Shown: positions 34,728 to 45,639 of the stretch, one piece after another
Numbering within the stretch: the stretch's first letter is position 1
Layout: each line of letters begins with the position of its first letter
DNA from: Jaapia argillacea MUCL 33604
Lineage: Eukaryota > Basidiomycota > Agaricomycetes > Jaapiales > Jaapiaceae
Assembly (NCBI GenBank): GCA_000697665.1
Contig: KL197735.1
Span: forward strand, 236,689 to 300,688
Reading direction: 5' to 3'
DNA length: 64,000 bases
Notes under the pieces: model-generated
Databases searched by the model: none
Seen by the model: the letters and a program-made list of their open reading frames with translations, nothing else
What the model was told of the DNA's origin: nothing
Position numbers and translations under genes: made by a program

Positions 34728-36563
34728 ATGGTCTCCCAATCGAGGAAAATGCCGTATGGTGAGTTTGCAGCAATTGTTACAGGTATTCCTAGCGAGTCCA
34801 ACATGACGACCAGTTCGTTTGGGCAAGTGGGGGTTGAAGGTCTCGAGGATCATCCTTGGGACAATGCAATACGGGAGCTCTGGTTGGGATGATTGGGTGA
34901 TAGATGATGAGAGTGAAGCGATCAAGCAAATCAAATTTGCGTGTGTATCCATCCAACTCGTTCTTGACGACCTATCCCTCACTTTGCCCTCACTTTGCCA
35001 CGAAGGTATGACGCTGGAATCAACGCATTCGATACAGCCAATGTATGGATGATTCATCTACTCAATTAAAAGGTCACACCGATTTCCCCTTGTGCTATCA
35101 ATAGATATACTCGAATGGGTTGTCTGAAATCGTCCTCGGAAAGGCTGTCAAGCAACTTCTCCTCCCTCGTGATGAGATTGTCGTTATGACCAAGGCGAGT
35201 TCGTGCTTCCAGGGGACAATATCTTGGCTTGGTGGACACTCACCTGTTCCTACAGCTCTACGGAGTCGTCGGCAAGGAATATGGGGACAATATGCTCAAG
35301 AGCGAGCAGCACCCTGACGACCTGGGATACGTGAATCAGCATGGTCTTAGCCGTAAAGTACATTCATAGTCTCCATGTTGAAGTCCGCCTGCCAGGTTCT
35401 AACTGTGCTAAATCAGCATATATTTGAGTCTGTCCGACATAGTCTCGACCGCTTACAGCTCGACTATATCGATCTATTGCAATGTGAGTTCCGCCATCTA
35501 TGTCGGTTATTGGTCTTCTAACCGCTTTGAAGGCCACCGTTTTGACGACGACACTCCCATTGAGGAGACGGTATGTTTCCTCCAATTCTAGACCTCGAAT
35601 TCCTTGATTTATGAACCCTTACAGATGCAGGCCCTCCATGATGTGGTGAAAGCTGGCTACGTACGCTACATCGGTATGAGTTCTTGTTGGGCCTGGCAGT
35701 GTAGGTCTTCCTTCCATTCCCCAACCTCCTTCAACGCCGACGATGACCCGTAGTTCACGCCATGCAGAACTACGCCATCAACAATAAACTCACTCCTTTC
35801 ATCTCTATGCAGAACCATTACAATCTTGTGTACCGTGAGGAAGAACACGAGATGTTCCCGACATTAAATGTACGTAGAGGCATTCCACATGCCCTTAGAG
35901 TGCCCATCCGGATTTCTGACTTGTCGTGAATTAGCTTCTCGGGGTCGGAGCTATCCCATGGTCTCCACTAGCTCGCGGACTACTCACACGACCGCTCAAA
36001 GAGAAGACCAAGAGAGGCGAAACAGATTGGTGCGTTCGTGTTCACCAATGAGCGCAAACTGATTTTTGATGCGTGTTTTTCGTCGGGCTTCTCTCGATTA
36101 GGTTCCAAAGCGGCTATCACAAGGCAGAGGGCACACCAGAAATTATCAATCGGTACGCTCCTCTAAGATAGTGAGAAGCTTCTCCGTCGGCCTGACTGTC
36201 CTTCTTGCCCGGATGGTCTCAGCGTTGAAGAAGTTGCGAAGAAGAAGGGCGTCAGCATGGCACAGGTCGCTGTGGGCTGGGTCTTGTCCAATCCAGGTGT
36301 GTCGCTTTCTTCAGATGAATCATCTTATATTCTAAACCACTGCATAGTTGTTACAGCGCCCATCGTTGGCACGACCAGCTTGAAGAATTTACAAGATATC
36401 ATCGGTGAGAACGTTCCTGCATCGCGCAACGTGTGGTCCGGTCCTAATGCCAGGCTCCAATCGGCGAATTCTGTCCCCAGATGGAGTCCAAGTGAAGTTG
36501 ACGGACGACGAGATCAAGTATCTTGAGGAGCCTTACGCACCTCAGTCCGTCATCGGACATTGA
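34728..36563 (+). CDS. Aldo/keto reductase
   Basis: NADPH-dependent reductase of the AKR superfamily, closest in feel to fungal versiconal-acetate-reductase or aryl-alcohol-dehydrogenase-like enzymes. Exon 1 encodes MVSQSRKMPY, then V-RLGKWGLKVSRIILGTMQ. The catalytic tetrad is visible: Asp and Tyr in AFDTANIYSNG, Lys in EIVVMTKLYG, His in DLLQCHRFDDD. Cofactor-binding segments include SMQNHYNLVYREEEHEMFP, IPWSPLARGLL and APIVGTTSLKNLQDIIGA. About ten introns. The protein ends APQSVIGH after KLTDDEIKYLEEPY, the usual C-terminal helix. Substrate cannot be read from the sequence. No biosynthetic cluster surrounds it. Confidence 0.93.
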
Positions 36564-36939
36564 TGAGGGACAATCTGAGAATGCCTACTTCCCGCACCGG
36601 GGTCCTTTGTGCTGTGCATTGATATTCTTCTCTATTGCCGATTGTCTGTTCCCTTAGGTTCCCTTTCCCTTTCCCTATGCCTTTGCAAATGAAATGATCA
36701 ATTCACTCGCGACCTGATGATTGTTGGAAAGATTCTGCCATTCACAGCATGTCAACTTGAAAGTTGAAAGGTTGACTGGTGACGACTCGGATCGACCACC
36801 TGATCCATGCTGTTGGAGCGTGCCTTCACTGCAACTTTGGGCGCCTTTGTCGTCAGAACGCTATAAGAAATGCCGTCAACACCATCTTCATCTTCATTCC
36901 TCGCCCTCCTCAATCTTGGTTTATTCTTCCAACTATCAG
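36564..36939. other. Intergenic
   Basis: 3' flank of the reductase and promoter of the next gene. A CCCTTTCCCTTTCCCT pyrimidine run lies near 36660-36676. No gene seen. Confidence 0.4.
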
Positions 36940-38512
36940 ATGCAGGTTGATTCTCATCAACCGGACCCAGCAACCTCGACGGTAAGCGCATGTTCTGTGT
37001 CCGTCCACTCCCTCGAACTAATTCTCGACAAAGGAACCTCCCCAGGTTGCAAGCGCCGATGACGAGGCTTGGGAGGATGTCGAGTACTCTAGATCCGACG
37101 TTCAACAAGAGGGGTCACGTCCTTCCAGCCCTGTCGGGTCTGTGCCTTCAACAACAACAACACGTCGCAGGAAACCTGGGTACAAGACCGTCTACATAGC
37201 CGCTCAAGCTTCACCTCGGAAGCCCTACTTACCCGCACCAAGGCTACAATCACCTGCTCCAAAGCCACCTGCTCCAAAACCACCTCCCCAGAAAAGAGTC
37301 GTAAAGCCTGCGGTTTCCCAAGAGGAGGTGCAGGAGGCGATCTCTGCAGGAGCTGTTTACACTCTGAGATACGCCCTTGACGTTGTGAAACGTTCACTCT
37401 GGCTCCTTCGTTTCCCCCTATCGGTACTCCTTGTCATCTACGTCCTCGGCTTCATCGCCGGCCAACTCTCTCGCAGCATCCAAACCGTATTCTCACCACT
37501 CTGCATCTTACCTGGAATATCATCCTCCGCTCTTTGTTCGTACCCATCAGAGCCCATCCAAGGCTCTCGTGAACCAAAATGGGCCGATTACACGAAACTC
37601 GTTGACGTCCAAAGTGGTGCATTTGAGCATTTGCTTGACGAGACGGCCGGCGGTTCGGGACTGGCGTTGGAAGTGAAGAAGGCGCAGATGGCTACGAGGG
37701 ATTTGGTGGCACTTGTGAAGATCAGTGACCTTACCAGCAAGGATTTATTGGCGGAGACGTTGACGGGATTTGTGGAAGATGCTGGGAAGACTGGGAAAGG
37801 TTTGCAGAGGCTTAGTGCTAAGATTGGAGGGGCTGTTGACAGGTACGTCATTGAACCGAATTCATTCTATACAGTGACTGAGGTGATGTCGTCTAGCGTC
37901 CTCGCCGTGAACGATTACGCCTTACATCAGATCGAAGCCACAGCATACAAGTCATCATCAAGTCTCTCCCTCTCCTCGCTTTGGCCCTTTGGGCCATCAA
38001 AGAACGAGATCGTCGTCAAGACCTTTACAGACGCCATGGATGTCCTTTCCACCCAGATGTCCCGCATAATCCTCGAAGCAGAAGCCTCCGTCCAGGACCT
38101 AAACTCTCTCGAAATCAGCCTGAACACCCTCTACGAGATCCTCGCTCGAGAAGATTCCGCACTCTCCAAAGCGCACGAACAACTACTCGCACACTTGTGG
38201 ACTAAGCTAGGAGGTAACAAAAGGATGTTGAAGAGTTACAAGAACCATTTGAAGTTGTTGAAAGGTTTAGGTGAATATCGGAGGAGGGCTTTAGCACATG
38301 TCGTTGCGGCGCTGCAGACTTTGGAGGGTATGAGTGCGGATATGGAAGAATTGAGGGAGAGGGTTGCTGCTCCTGCTTTGATTGGGGATAAGGTACCCGT
38401 TGAGGTTCATATGAGGAGCATCAGGACTGGGTTGGAGAGGTTGAGAGATATGAGGACGAAGGCGAAGGAGAGAGAGGAGCAGGCAAGACAGAACGCCTTG
38501 AACGCTGACTGA
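36940..38512 (+). CDS. Single-pass helical membrane protein of unknown function
   Basis: Exon 1 encodes MQVDSHQPDPATST, then one intron (GTAAGC..GACAAAG, about 52 nt) and a long exon in which the frame stays open to 38512; about 500 residues. Features in order: an acidic start (DDEAWEDVEY), a Pro/Lys-rich segment (APKPPAPKPPPQKRVVKP), one strong hydrophobic helix (SLWLLRFPLSVLLVIYVLGF), then about 350 residues of mostly amphipathic helix ending in a Glu/Arg-rich coiled coil. Two Cys flank the helix (SPLCILPG, SALCSYP). I do not recognise the family; the layout (short cytosolic Pro-rich part, one TM, long helical domain) suggests an ER or nuclear-envelope membrane protein, which is inference. 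Confidence 0.8.
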
Positions 38513-38657
38513 AACGTTTTCGGGGTTGGGGGGTCCGCTGGTTTGTGTGTTTCGCCGATTTGTATCCGTATCGTGAAGTATCTACTCCCGCCTTGGATTT
38601 AGACTCTTGTACTTTCAGTTTTTGAAGTTGAATCTATCAATGGAGGAAAAGTTCGCA
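38513..38657. other. 3' flank of the helical membrane protein
   Basis: Short A/T-rich 3' region; no gene. Confidence 0.4.
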
Positions 38658-39400
38658 TCAATGTCGGTCCCGGTGATGCCCAAGGCCTCCGTGTTCATCA
38701 TTCGGCCAAGGTAGGAGAGGATGTGAACTGGTGACCTGTTTGCCTTTGATGGTTACTACATATGTATCTCCTCGCGATAGATCAGTGTCATTGTCTTCAT
38801 CTGGGTTGCCTGGAGGAGGAGCGGCAAGGTAGGCGATCTCCGGTAAGAAACGAGGTCGTGGGACATGGGACTCACTGGGACCAAAGGGAACAATGAGGTA
38901 GACGCCTGTGGGGTCGTAGTTACCTTTGCCTTGGAACCTGGGGAGCGGATCCTTTGCTGACGAACGAGTCAACAAGTGAGTATTCTGAGGAATTGTGCCT
39001 TAGGATTCCATACTGTAATCGTGAAGAACCTGTTTCATGGGAGAATGCACGACTGAGCACACAATGGAGAGAACGGTTGCTACGGGAGACGAGAAGAATA
39101 TGGTCAACTTGACGATGGGATGGGAGTTCATAGCTACCTTTGGCGAGTCTTGTTCGCGAACATGGTCTCAGGGATCAAAAGTGAAGCATACGAAGGTGCC
39201 TGTCTGGAGGCCCCAAGCGGATGACGCGCAATGGAAGAGTGGATTGCGATTGAACGCACAATGGAGGGTGTGGTTACCACCCACAAGTTCACGTCGTTGC
39301 TCATGAGGATAATTCCATTTCAACAACCATTGATAGATGGATTGGCGAGAGGTGGAAGATCCGGCCCAGTCTAAGTATGGTCGCGTTTCCATTTTCGCCA
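38658..39400 (-). pseudogene. Possible decayed gene, weakly glutaminase-A-like
   Basis: Several minus-strand coding-like pieces follow one another without forming a clean gene. Around 39392-39290 one reads LDWAGSSTSRQSIYQWLL; near 39130 another reads VKLTIFFSSPVAT; 38975-38658 has an open piece including NYDPTGVYLIVPFGP and a candidate 66-nt intron. The WAG..Y.WL and LTxxFxSPV patterns, in this order, are faintly like the N-terminal part of fungal GtaA-type glutaminases (DUF5127/DUF4965), but most of that large protein is missing. It could equally be chance. Best treated as unconfirmed. Confidence 0.2.
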
Positions 39401-40334
39401 GCGCCCAGTTATTGACCTATCCCCGAGTGATGACAGATCGCCATGGGGAGCATTCGGGACACATTTAGGATTGCTAAGCTGCCCGAGCGCGCCGTTCACA
39501 AAGTTAAAGACATACGTTCGTGTCAAGGTCCATCTTGGACGATATCTAACCGAGGTCCATACAGAATTGCGCAATCCGAAACCGTGTGGTAGTTACGGTG
39601 ATACAGATCCCATTGGCGGGCCCCGATAAATCGAGGGGATCGGGGAGGAGAGATATTGTTTTTAAGTTGAAGGTTTTCAGATAGAAGAGGGTGAGCAGGT
39701 GCTTTTGAAGATGCTGTATCGAGTTCCCAGCTTCGATAGATCTTGTGAACCGCACAAACGGCTGGAGATCTCCACGAGGCCAATCTATCAGGAACCGAGG
39801 ATTACATTTACGGGACCGGCAGATCGGAAGGAGGCATTTGATCAGGTCTGATGAGCTTCTTATGAAACAAGTCTAAACCAAAATCGCAAGGACACAAGAC
39901 AATTAGATTGCGGCAACCAACTTTGACGCTCCGACAAACATCCCATCCCATGGACATGGACGAGATCCTTCCTGTTTTTCACCGCAGTTGAGTTCCCCCC
40001 CACTCACAAAATTCCCCCTCCTCGTCTTGGTCTTTGGTCTGTTTGTCTATCATTTTTCTCTCTTCTACAGCTTCGGAAGGTACGAGTTCCGAGCCTGAGC
40101 TCTCACGCACGCCATTGACATCACCTGCCCGCATGGTCCAGCGATATCACCCTTATCTGAGCTCCCCTGTTATCCAGGACGAGAGCCAAGTATCCCATCG
40201 ACCGTATGTGTTCCCAGTGCTTCTCATTCGCACGTCCGATTTTAACAGCCGGTCATGTTGATTAGGACAGACAACCTCAATCTACATCTACAGAGCCTCC
40301 GCGGAGGGAACTGTAGCTTCTCTTTTTGCCCAAG
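39401..40334. other. Intergenic, upstream of PX-PB1 gene
   Basis: Minus-strand open frames at 39371-39783 lack support. A + strand piece from 40133 (MVQRYHPYLSSPVIQDESQV) followed by a GTATGT donor near 40204 could be a 5' exon of the PX-PB1 gene, but I could not find an acceptor that joins it in frame. Confidence 0.3.
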
Positions 40335-42984
40335 ATGATGGGTGGTATTGAATCCATGATGCTCAGCGACTTTCCAGTAAGAAAATTCTGTCCTACGAAA
40401 TCTCTCTAGCCGTCTGACAGTCTGCAGGTCGTCCCTGGACAGATCGGTGGGCTCGTAGTGCCCAGTGTGAGCAACGATTTCCTCATGCGTACCAATATGG
40501 TTATCTAACTACCCTATTCAGAGCGTCAAAAGAGCCGTATACCGCCAAGCTCCACAAGATTTCTGTATTGAGACCCTAGTGCCAACTAAACAAGGTGAGC
40601 CATTAGCACAGCACCGGTCTTGATCGGGTGATCATGGTTGACGTCTCTTCCTCCCCATAGGATCAAATTACAGCTACGGAATGCGAATTTGTCCTGTCAA
40701 AGGGGACACCCGGTCTACCAAGTCAGGAGACCATCGTGAATATGAGATATGGCGACGATGGGAAGATTGTTTGGTGTTTCAAGATGCGTTGGAGATTGAG
40801 TACGCAACCCAGTCGAGACAGAAGAGACAACGGTTACATGCCGGAAAAGGAGTCAAGAAGGATGGAATTTACATCCACGACCGAGCCGCTTCATTCGATT
40901 CGTTACCCCCGGGCCCCGACCCGAATTCCATCGCCATGGACATTCACGACTACTTACCCAAGCTGACGAAAAAAGGGACGTTCTTCAAAGCGAGTCAAGC
41001 TACCGTGGACCAGCGCCAAAGAGAGTTCCAAGCTCTGATAGATGCGCTCTTCCAGGAAGACGTCCCAACCCTAATAAAGGATTTGAGGGCGAGCCGTGTG
41101 GTTCGCGATTTTTTCGGGTACTGGAGAAGAGACAAGGACCTGGAGGAGAAGATAAAGGAGGGTCCAGGAAAGGGTCGTAGCAGTTCGGTGTCGGGGACAG
41201 GTTTCTCCCTTTACTTTTCAGCATCCAATCTCTCCCTTCAATTTCCGCAATCGATGACCGAATTAGCTCCAAGCTCGAGCTCGTCCAATGTCTCCCGCCC
41301 GTCAACCTCACCTTCTCGTGTATCTTCCAAGTCGAAACGTCCATCGAGCGCCGGTGGGCGACCGAGTACTAGCGGCAGTGGGTCGAGAAAGGGGACGGGA
41401 TTATCGCCTTTATCTAGTGTATCCTTCCATCTACCCAACCACAGCTCCTCTTCCGCCGAGCTTAGTTCCGAATCCAGCGGTAACCGTTCGAGGTCCCATA
41501 CAGAACCAGGTCCTTCGCGAGCATCCGCTTGGCACATCATCGAAGAACCCCGAGTCCCCGCTGTCCCCGCTGTCCCTCAGGACATCCCGATCTCGCCGTC
41601 TCACAGCAGAAACGAAGAAGAACTACCAAGATTACAATCTCTTCCAGAAGATTGTGAATTGGAGTCACCCATGTCGGATATGACCATCTCGCCGACGGAA
41701 TCTACCACACCACCTATTCGCCGACGAGCTCGTACCATGTCAGCTCATAGTAAAACCAATCGGAATGCCTTCATCTTCATGGATCCCGTGGCTGAAGGGA
41801 CTCAAGTCCCACCCCCACCTCAGCACAATGTCCCTCTACCTCGGCCGGAAGTCGGACGCTCTACCCCCCTCGGCAAAGCTAGGGCCATGTCGACTCCTGC
41901 GGAGATGTTGGTTACCGAATCCGATTTCACAGTTGAATTCTTGAACACCGATCCTTGGGAGTTACCATCATCCCCTTCAATCTCGTCGTCTCTCGGCGTC
42001 TCCGCAGAATACTCCTCCGCACCTTCCTCAAGCCAGGATTCCCATTACGATCCTCGGGACTCCTGTATCGAGATTGACCTTCCCTTCGACACGCCAGATG
42101 ATGCACCTCTGGCCGATGATTACGGACCTCAGAATGTTCGCTCATCCCTCGATAGTATCGATTCTATTCGGACAGAGTTCTCTGCGGACGCTATCATTCC
42201 CCGTAGTGTCCTTCCGACTTCTCCTGGCAGTACTTCGTCCCTGTCTCGCTCTTTGTCTTTGGGGTCGAGACAGGAGAAGCGTGTCAGTCAGCCGGTTTCT
42301 GTCCTGCAGGAAGAAGAACCCTGGGTTATCGGCGAAGAGCAGGTTGTGGATTCTTACTTCTATGGTGTGTTACAATTTTCCTTCGGCTCCAAGTGGACCA
42401 ATCGCTCATTTTCTCTTTGCCTAGATGCTCTTCCGCCAATGACCTTAGTCGGCATGCCAGAATCTCCTTTGACCCCAGCGTTCAGTACCTTTAGCGACGA
42501 CGGCCCAGAATCACCAGGTCGCGAGCAAATCTCTATGAATCTTTCAAGTCCCGAATACTTCCCCAAACCCTTCCAAAACCGACCACCCGGACAATTCCAC
42601 ATCCCCTGGTCGTCCTCCCCACGAGAAACCACCTTCGAACAAAATCTGAAAGAAACTTCGATAGCCATCAAAGCCGTACTCAAAGATTGTATCATCGTCT
42701 TCCGTACACCTTGTATCACCTCACTTGGCCAAATTCGTAAACGACTAGCGGAGAAGTTCGACAAACAGGAGGGCATTGCTCTTCGAGAATCCTTTGCGTT
42801 GGCTTATATGGCGACGACTGGATCAGATCGGGGGAGCCTTGCTTCTGGTCGTACGAGGTCGAGTTCTGTTTCTTCCTCTGGGATTGGTGAGGGGAAGGCT
42901 ATGCGATACATTTATAGCCAGGACGAATGGAATACAGCCGTCGCTTCCTGTGGGGGTAAGCTGACTTTGAGAGTCGTTCCCTAA
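40335..42984 (+). CDS. PX and PB1 domain scaffold protein
   Basis: Exons at 40335 (MMGGIESMMLSDFP), about 40430 (VVPGQIGGLVVPS) and about 40523 (SVKRAVYRQAPQDFCIETLV) lead into a long exon. The PX domain is shown by REYEIWRRWEDCLVFQDAL (phosphoinositide-binding Arg region) and FFKASQATVDQRQREFQALI. A central Ser/Pro-rich disordered region of about 450 residues follows. The C-terminus is a PB1 domain: SIAIKAVLKDCIIVFRTPC, then LGQIRKRLAEKFDKQEG, ending YSQDEWNTAVASCGGKL then TLRVVP. A 60-nt in-frame intron is likely at 42365-42424 (GTGTGT..GCCTAG). PX plus PB1 recalls the C-terminal half of Bem1, the polarity scaffold, but no SH3 domain is present. Likely binds endomembranes via PX and a PB1 partner. 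The true start may lie upstream. Confidence 0.8.
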
Positions 42985-43198
42985 ATCTGATATATCCCTC
43001 CTTTGTGTTGGAGACAAACCCATCCGCTCCTTCATTTCGATTTCTTTATTCTTGTCGTCTCCAGTATCTGTTGTAGCCTGCTTTTCCATTCTTTCCATCT
43101 TGTTGTTGTACGACCGTTGTACAACGTCTTATACCTGACCGCCACAGGTCTGATCTGCCTCACTATCAAACGATGTATATAGTCATTATCTAATATAA

Positions 43199-45283
43199 TC
43201 ACGCCCCCACAGTTGCCTGGGGAGCAGGAGTGGGTGGTTGTGCTTGCCGGATGATACCCACCATCGGTGCTCCCATCGGTAGCGGAACGCGAGTCCAATC
43301 AGGGAGGATAGGCTTTGCTTGGTGCGGTACCTCAACGTCAGTGGGAATACCAAAGCCATCGTCTGCATCCTGGCTATCGGCTTCATCCCACTTCTCGCGA
43401 GTAACTTCCGTTCCTCCAGTTTTCAGCGCCCTAGTTCATAAGCGTCAGAAGATGAAGACTAGGTTAAAAGCAGAGGCATACCCAGCAAGTGAACCTCCAA
43501 CCCATGCCATAGTAGCTGGCGTGAACGCTGGTGCCTTGCCTGAATGTGAACTTGTGTTGGTCGTTGATGGGGGCGGCGAGGGATCGTTGAGGATGGCGAA
43601 GTAGGGCTTGAGGGGACGGAGAGGGGCATAACGATCGTAAGTTGGTATATTTGGGCGATCAGGACGAGGTTGACGTGAAGTTGTGGATGGAGGAGCCAGG
43701 GCTCTGAGGATCTCTGCGTGTAGGCGTTGGATGAAGCCTGGGATCATGGCCGTACCACCGACCACAAGGATCGATGAAGACATGGTTTTACGGAGGTCTA
43801 CAGGAACCTGCATGTCAACGGGGTCAGCCAGAGTCGATGAGTTTGGTTGGGAAAACCGAACCTTCAACAAGGCGTCCAGAATGACTTCCGCGACACTACT
43901 TTCATCAACGTCCCCTCCCTCAAACAGCACCTCCGCGCCCCTTTCCCTTATCCAGCCTGGAATAATCAAAGTCCCACGACCAGTACCCGTCTGTTGTGAA
44001 GGAGGAGGTATGACCTTCATGTGCAGATCCGTAGCAGTCGAATGGCGCGTATACATGGTCGCCAAAGCTTGCAAATGATTCTCGCCCGGATGACTCCTAT
44101 CGCCCTCAGGTATCTGAGAATGCGAAACGACCGAGAAACCTGAGGATGCATGTTGGGACGACATGGCACTATCACCTTCCATGGAAACTCTGGAAAATTC
44201 TGACTCAGATTGGGCAGAGTCACTTGGTGGTGGGATGTCGAACTCGGATGGATCGTCCCCTGAAGGTGACATTGCCCTCATATCAGGCGAAGAGTCAAGG
44301 ATGTCGCCGACGAAGCAACATCGGGTTTTGATTTCTTCGATAACTGCGTCTGTGAGGACTTCTTGAGGTACACGTGTGGAACGAGTTGCCGCTGGAATGT
44401 TGGCTGCGGCGCTGAGGGAGGTGGGAGGTGGTAGATAGGTGCCGAAGAGAAGGAGAAGAGCACGGAGATGAGATGTTAGTCGTGAACCCGCCAGGGGGGT
44501 GGTGCGGAGTTGAGGATAGAGGGGGCGGGAAGCAAATATCTATGGAGGCGATGAGACCTCCATCAAGGTAACAAGGCTGAGGAATGCTTACGGGGAGAGC
44601 TGTTGATTCAAGATTTCCGCTGTCAAGGACGAGACCTGTTATTCTCCCGACTGCGAGGAGCGAGAGCAAGTGGCTTGAGGCAAAGGATATTGACGGAACC
44701 TGTGATCCTCAGTTCCTTCGACATTTGCGAAACAGAATATGTTGCGTACCTGAAGATTTGCGAAGAGAGTTCGTGCCATCATATCCTTGATGTGTAGCGG
44801 CAATAGTGGGTGCTCGACTAGAATGACCTTCCTCGACTTGGGATCTGTCAAAAGCGAGCTTGACACCGAATAGATCAATATCCGAACGTGGCTTCTAAGA
44901 TAACAACGCACCTACTCATGAAAAACAGACCGCAAACAACTCTCCAGTCGAGCTGCCAAGAGCCTATCTTCTTCCTCCCGGTCAACAGGATCCATAGCGC
45001 GACTCAAAGTCCACAGATGTACTCCGGGTGTTCCTCCCGGACAAAATACATCTCTGGGCTTGCCTTCCCCACTGAATCCGACTTTCCAGATGCATGAACC
45101 TGGATCGATGATAACTCTGTCCTCCGTGCCATACAGTGAGTGACGGCGAGTTGTTGTATAATGCGGAGAGGATTGGATGACATGGGAATTGGCCGCCCGA
45201 GCGATGGTGGGTGTAGTTGCAATCGCTGAGGACGCGTGCGACGATGCAGCCGTCCTTCGCGGTGTAGCAGGTACGCCAGACAT
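43199..45283 (-). CDS. ARP10: Actin-related protein ARP10 (dynactin pointed end)
   Basis: Actin-fold protein of the dynactin complex that caps the Arp1 filament. The ATP-binding-like N-terminus reads DRVIIDPGSCIWKVGFSGE after a Ser/Thr/Ala-rich leader. Next exons give RKVILVEHPLLPLHIKDMMA then RTLFANLQ, and LLAVGRITGLVLDSGNLEST. The second actin half shows SSSILVVGGTAMIPGFIQRL and AWVGGSLAGALKTGGTEVT then REKWDEAD, where actin has its GGxSxF and WDE-like end. Several introns. Start: MSGVPATPRR at 45283 is chosen; an in-frame ATG at 45313 would add ten residues. A Ser/Asp-rich insert (SEFDIPPPSDSAQSESEFS) near 44200 is typical of fungal ARP10 drift. It likely works in dynein-driven nuclear and vesicle movement. 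Confidence 0.88.
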
Positions 45284-45391
45284 TCGTAAGTTACAAGACA
45301 GTACGGCGTTCAACTTGAAGCTCCAGCGACTGCGAAGGAACTGTTCGGTGCCGCTAACTTACCTTACGACTAAGTTGGAACAAATTAACAT

Positions 45392-45462
45392 GCATTAATG
45401 GGGTAGTGGTAACCTGGGTCGTTGCCATCGACCCGCCGGGGGTTCGATTCCCTCTTAATGCA
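45392..45462 (+). tRNA. tRNA-Gly (GCC)
   Basis: A 71-base intronless cloverleaf. The acceptor stem GCATTAA pairs with TTAATGC, followed by discriminator A. The anticodon stem GGGTCG/CGACCC holds the loop TTGCCAT, anticodon GCC (Gly). The T-arm contains the B-box GGTTCGATTCC at 45441-45451; the D-arm contains GGGGTAGTGGTAA. A TTTT at 45484-45487 fits a polymerase III terminator. CCA is not encoded, as expected in a nuclear genome. Confidence 0.95.
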
Positions 45463-45639
45463 TCTGTTCGCGGTTAGGATGCCTTTTCTTTTGTAACTTT
45501 CACTGTACAAGCACCTCCAAGTCTTTCCCAGCAAAAATTCTTGCTTCTACTTCACTTCAAATATCTACCTACATATGCAGAGCATCTACGAGGACGTGCT
45601 CTTACAACGGTCCACGGACAATCCGCTGGGGCGCTATGT

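Noticed and set aside
40335-42984. Full Bem1 orthologue
   Set aside because: PX and PB1 are present but no SH3 domain was seen in this window.
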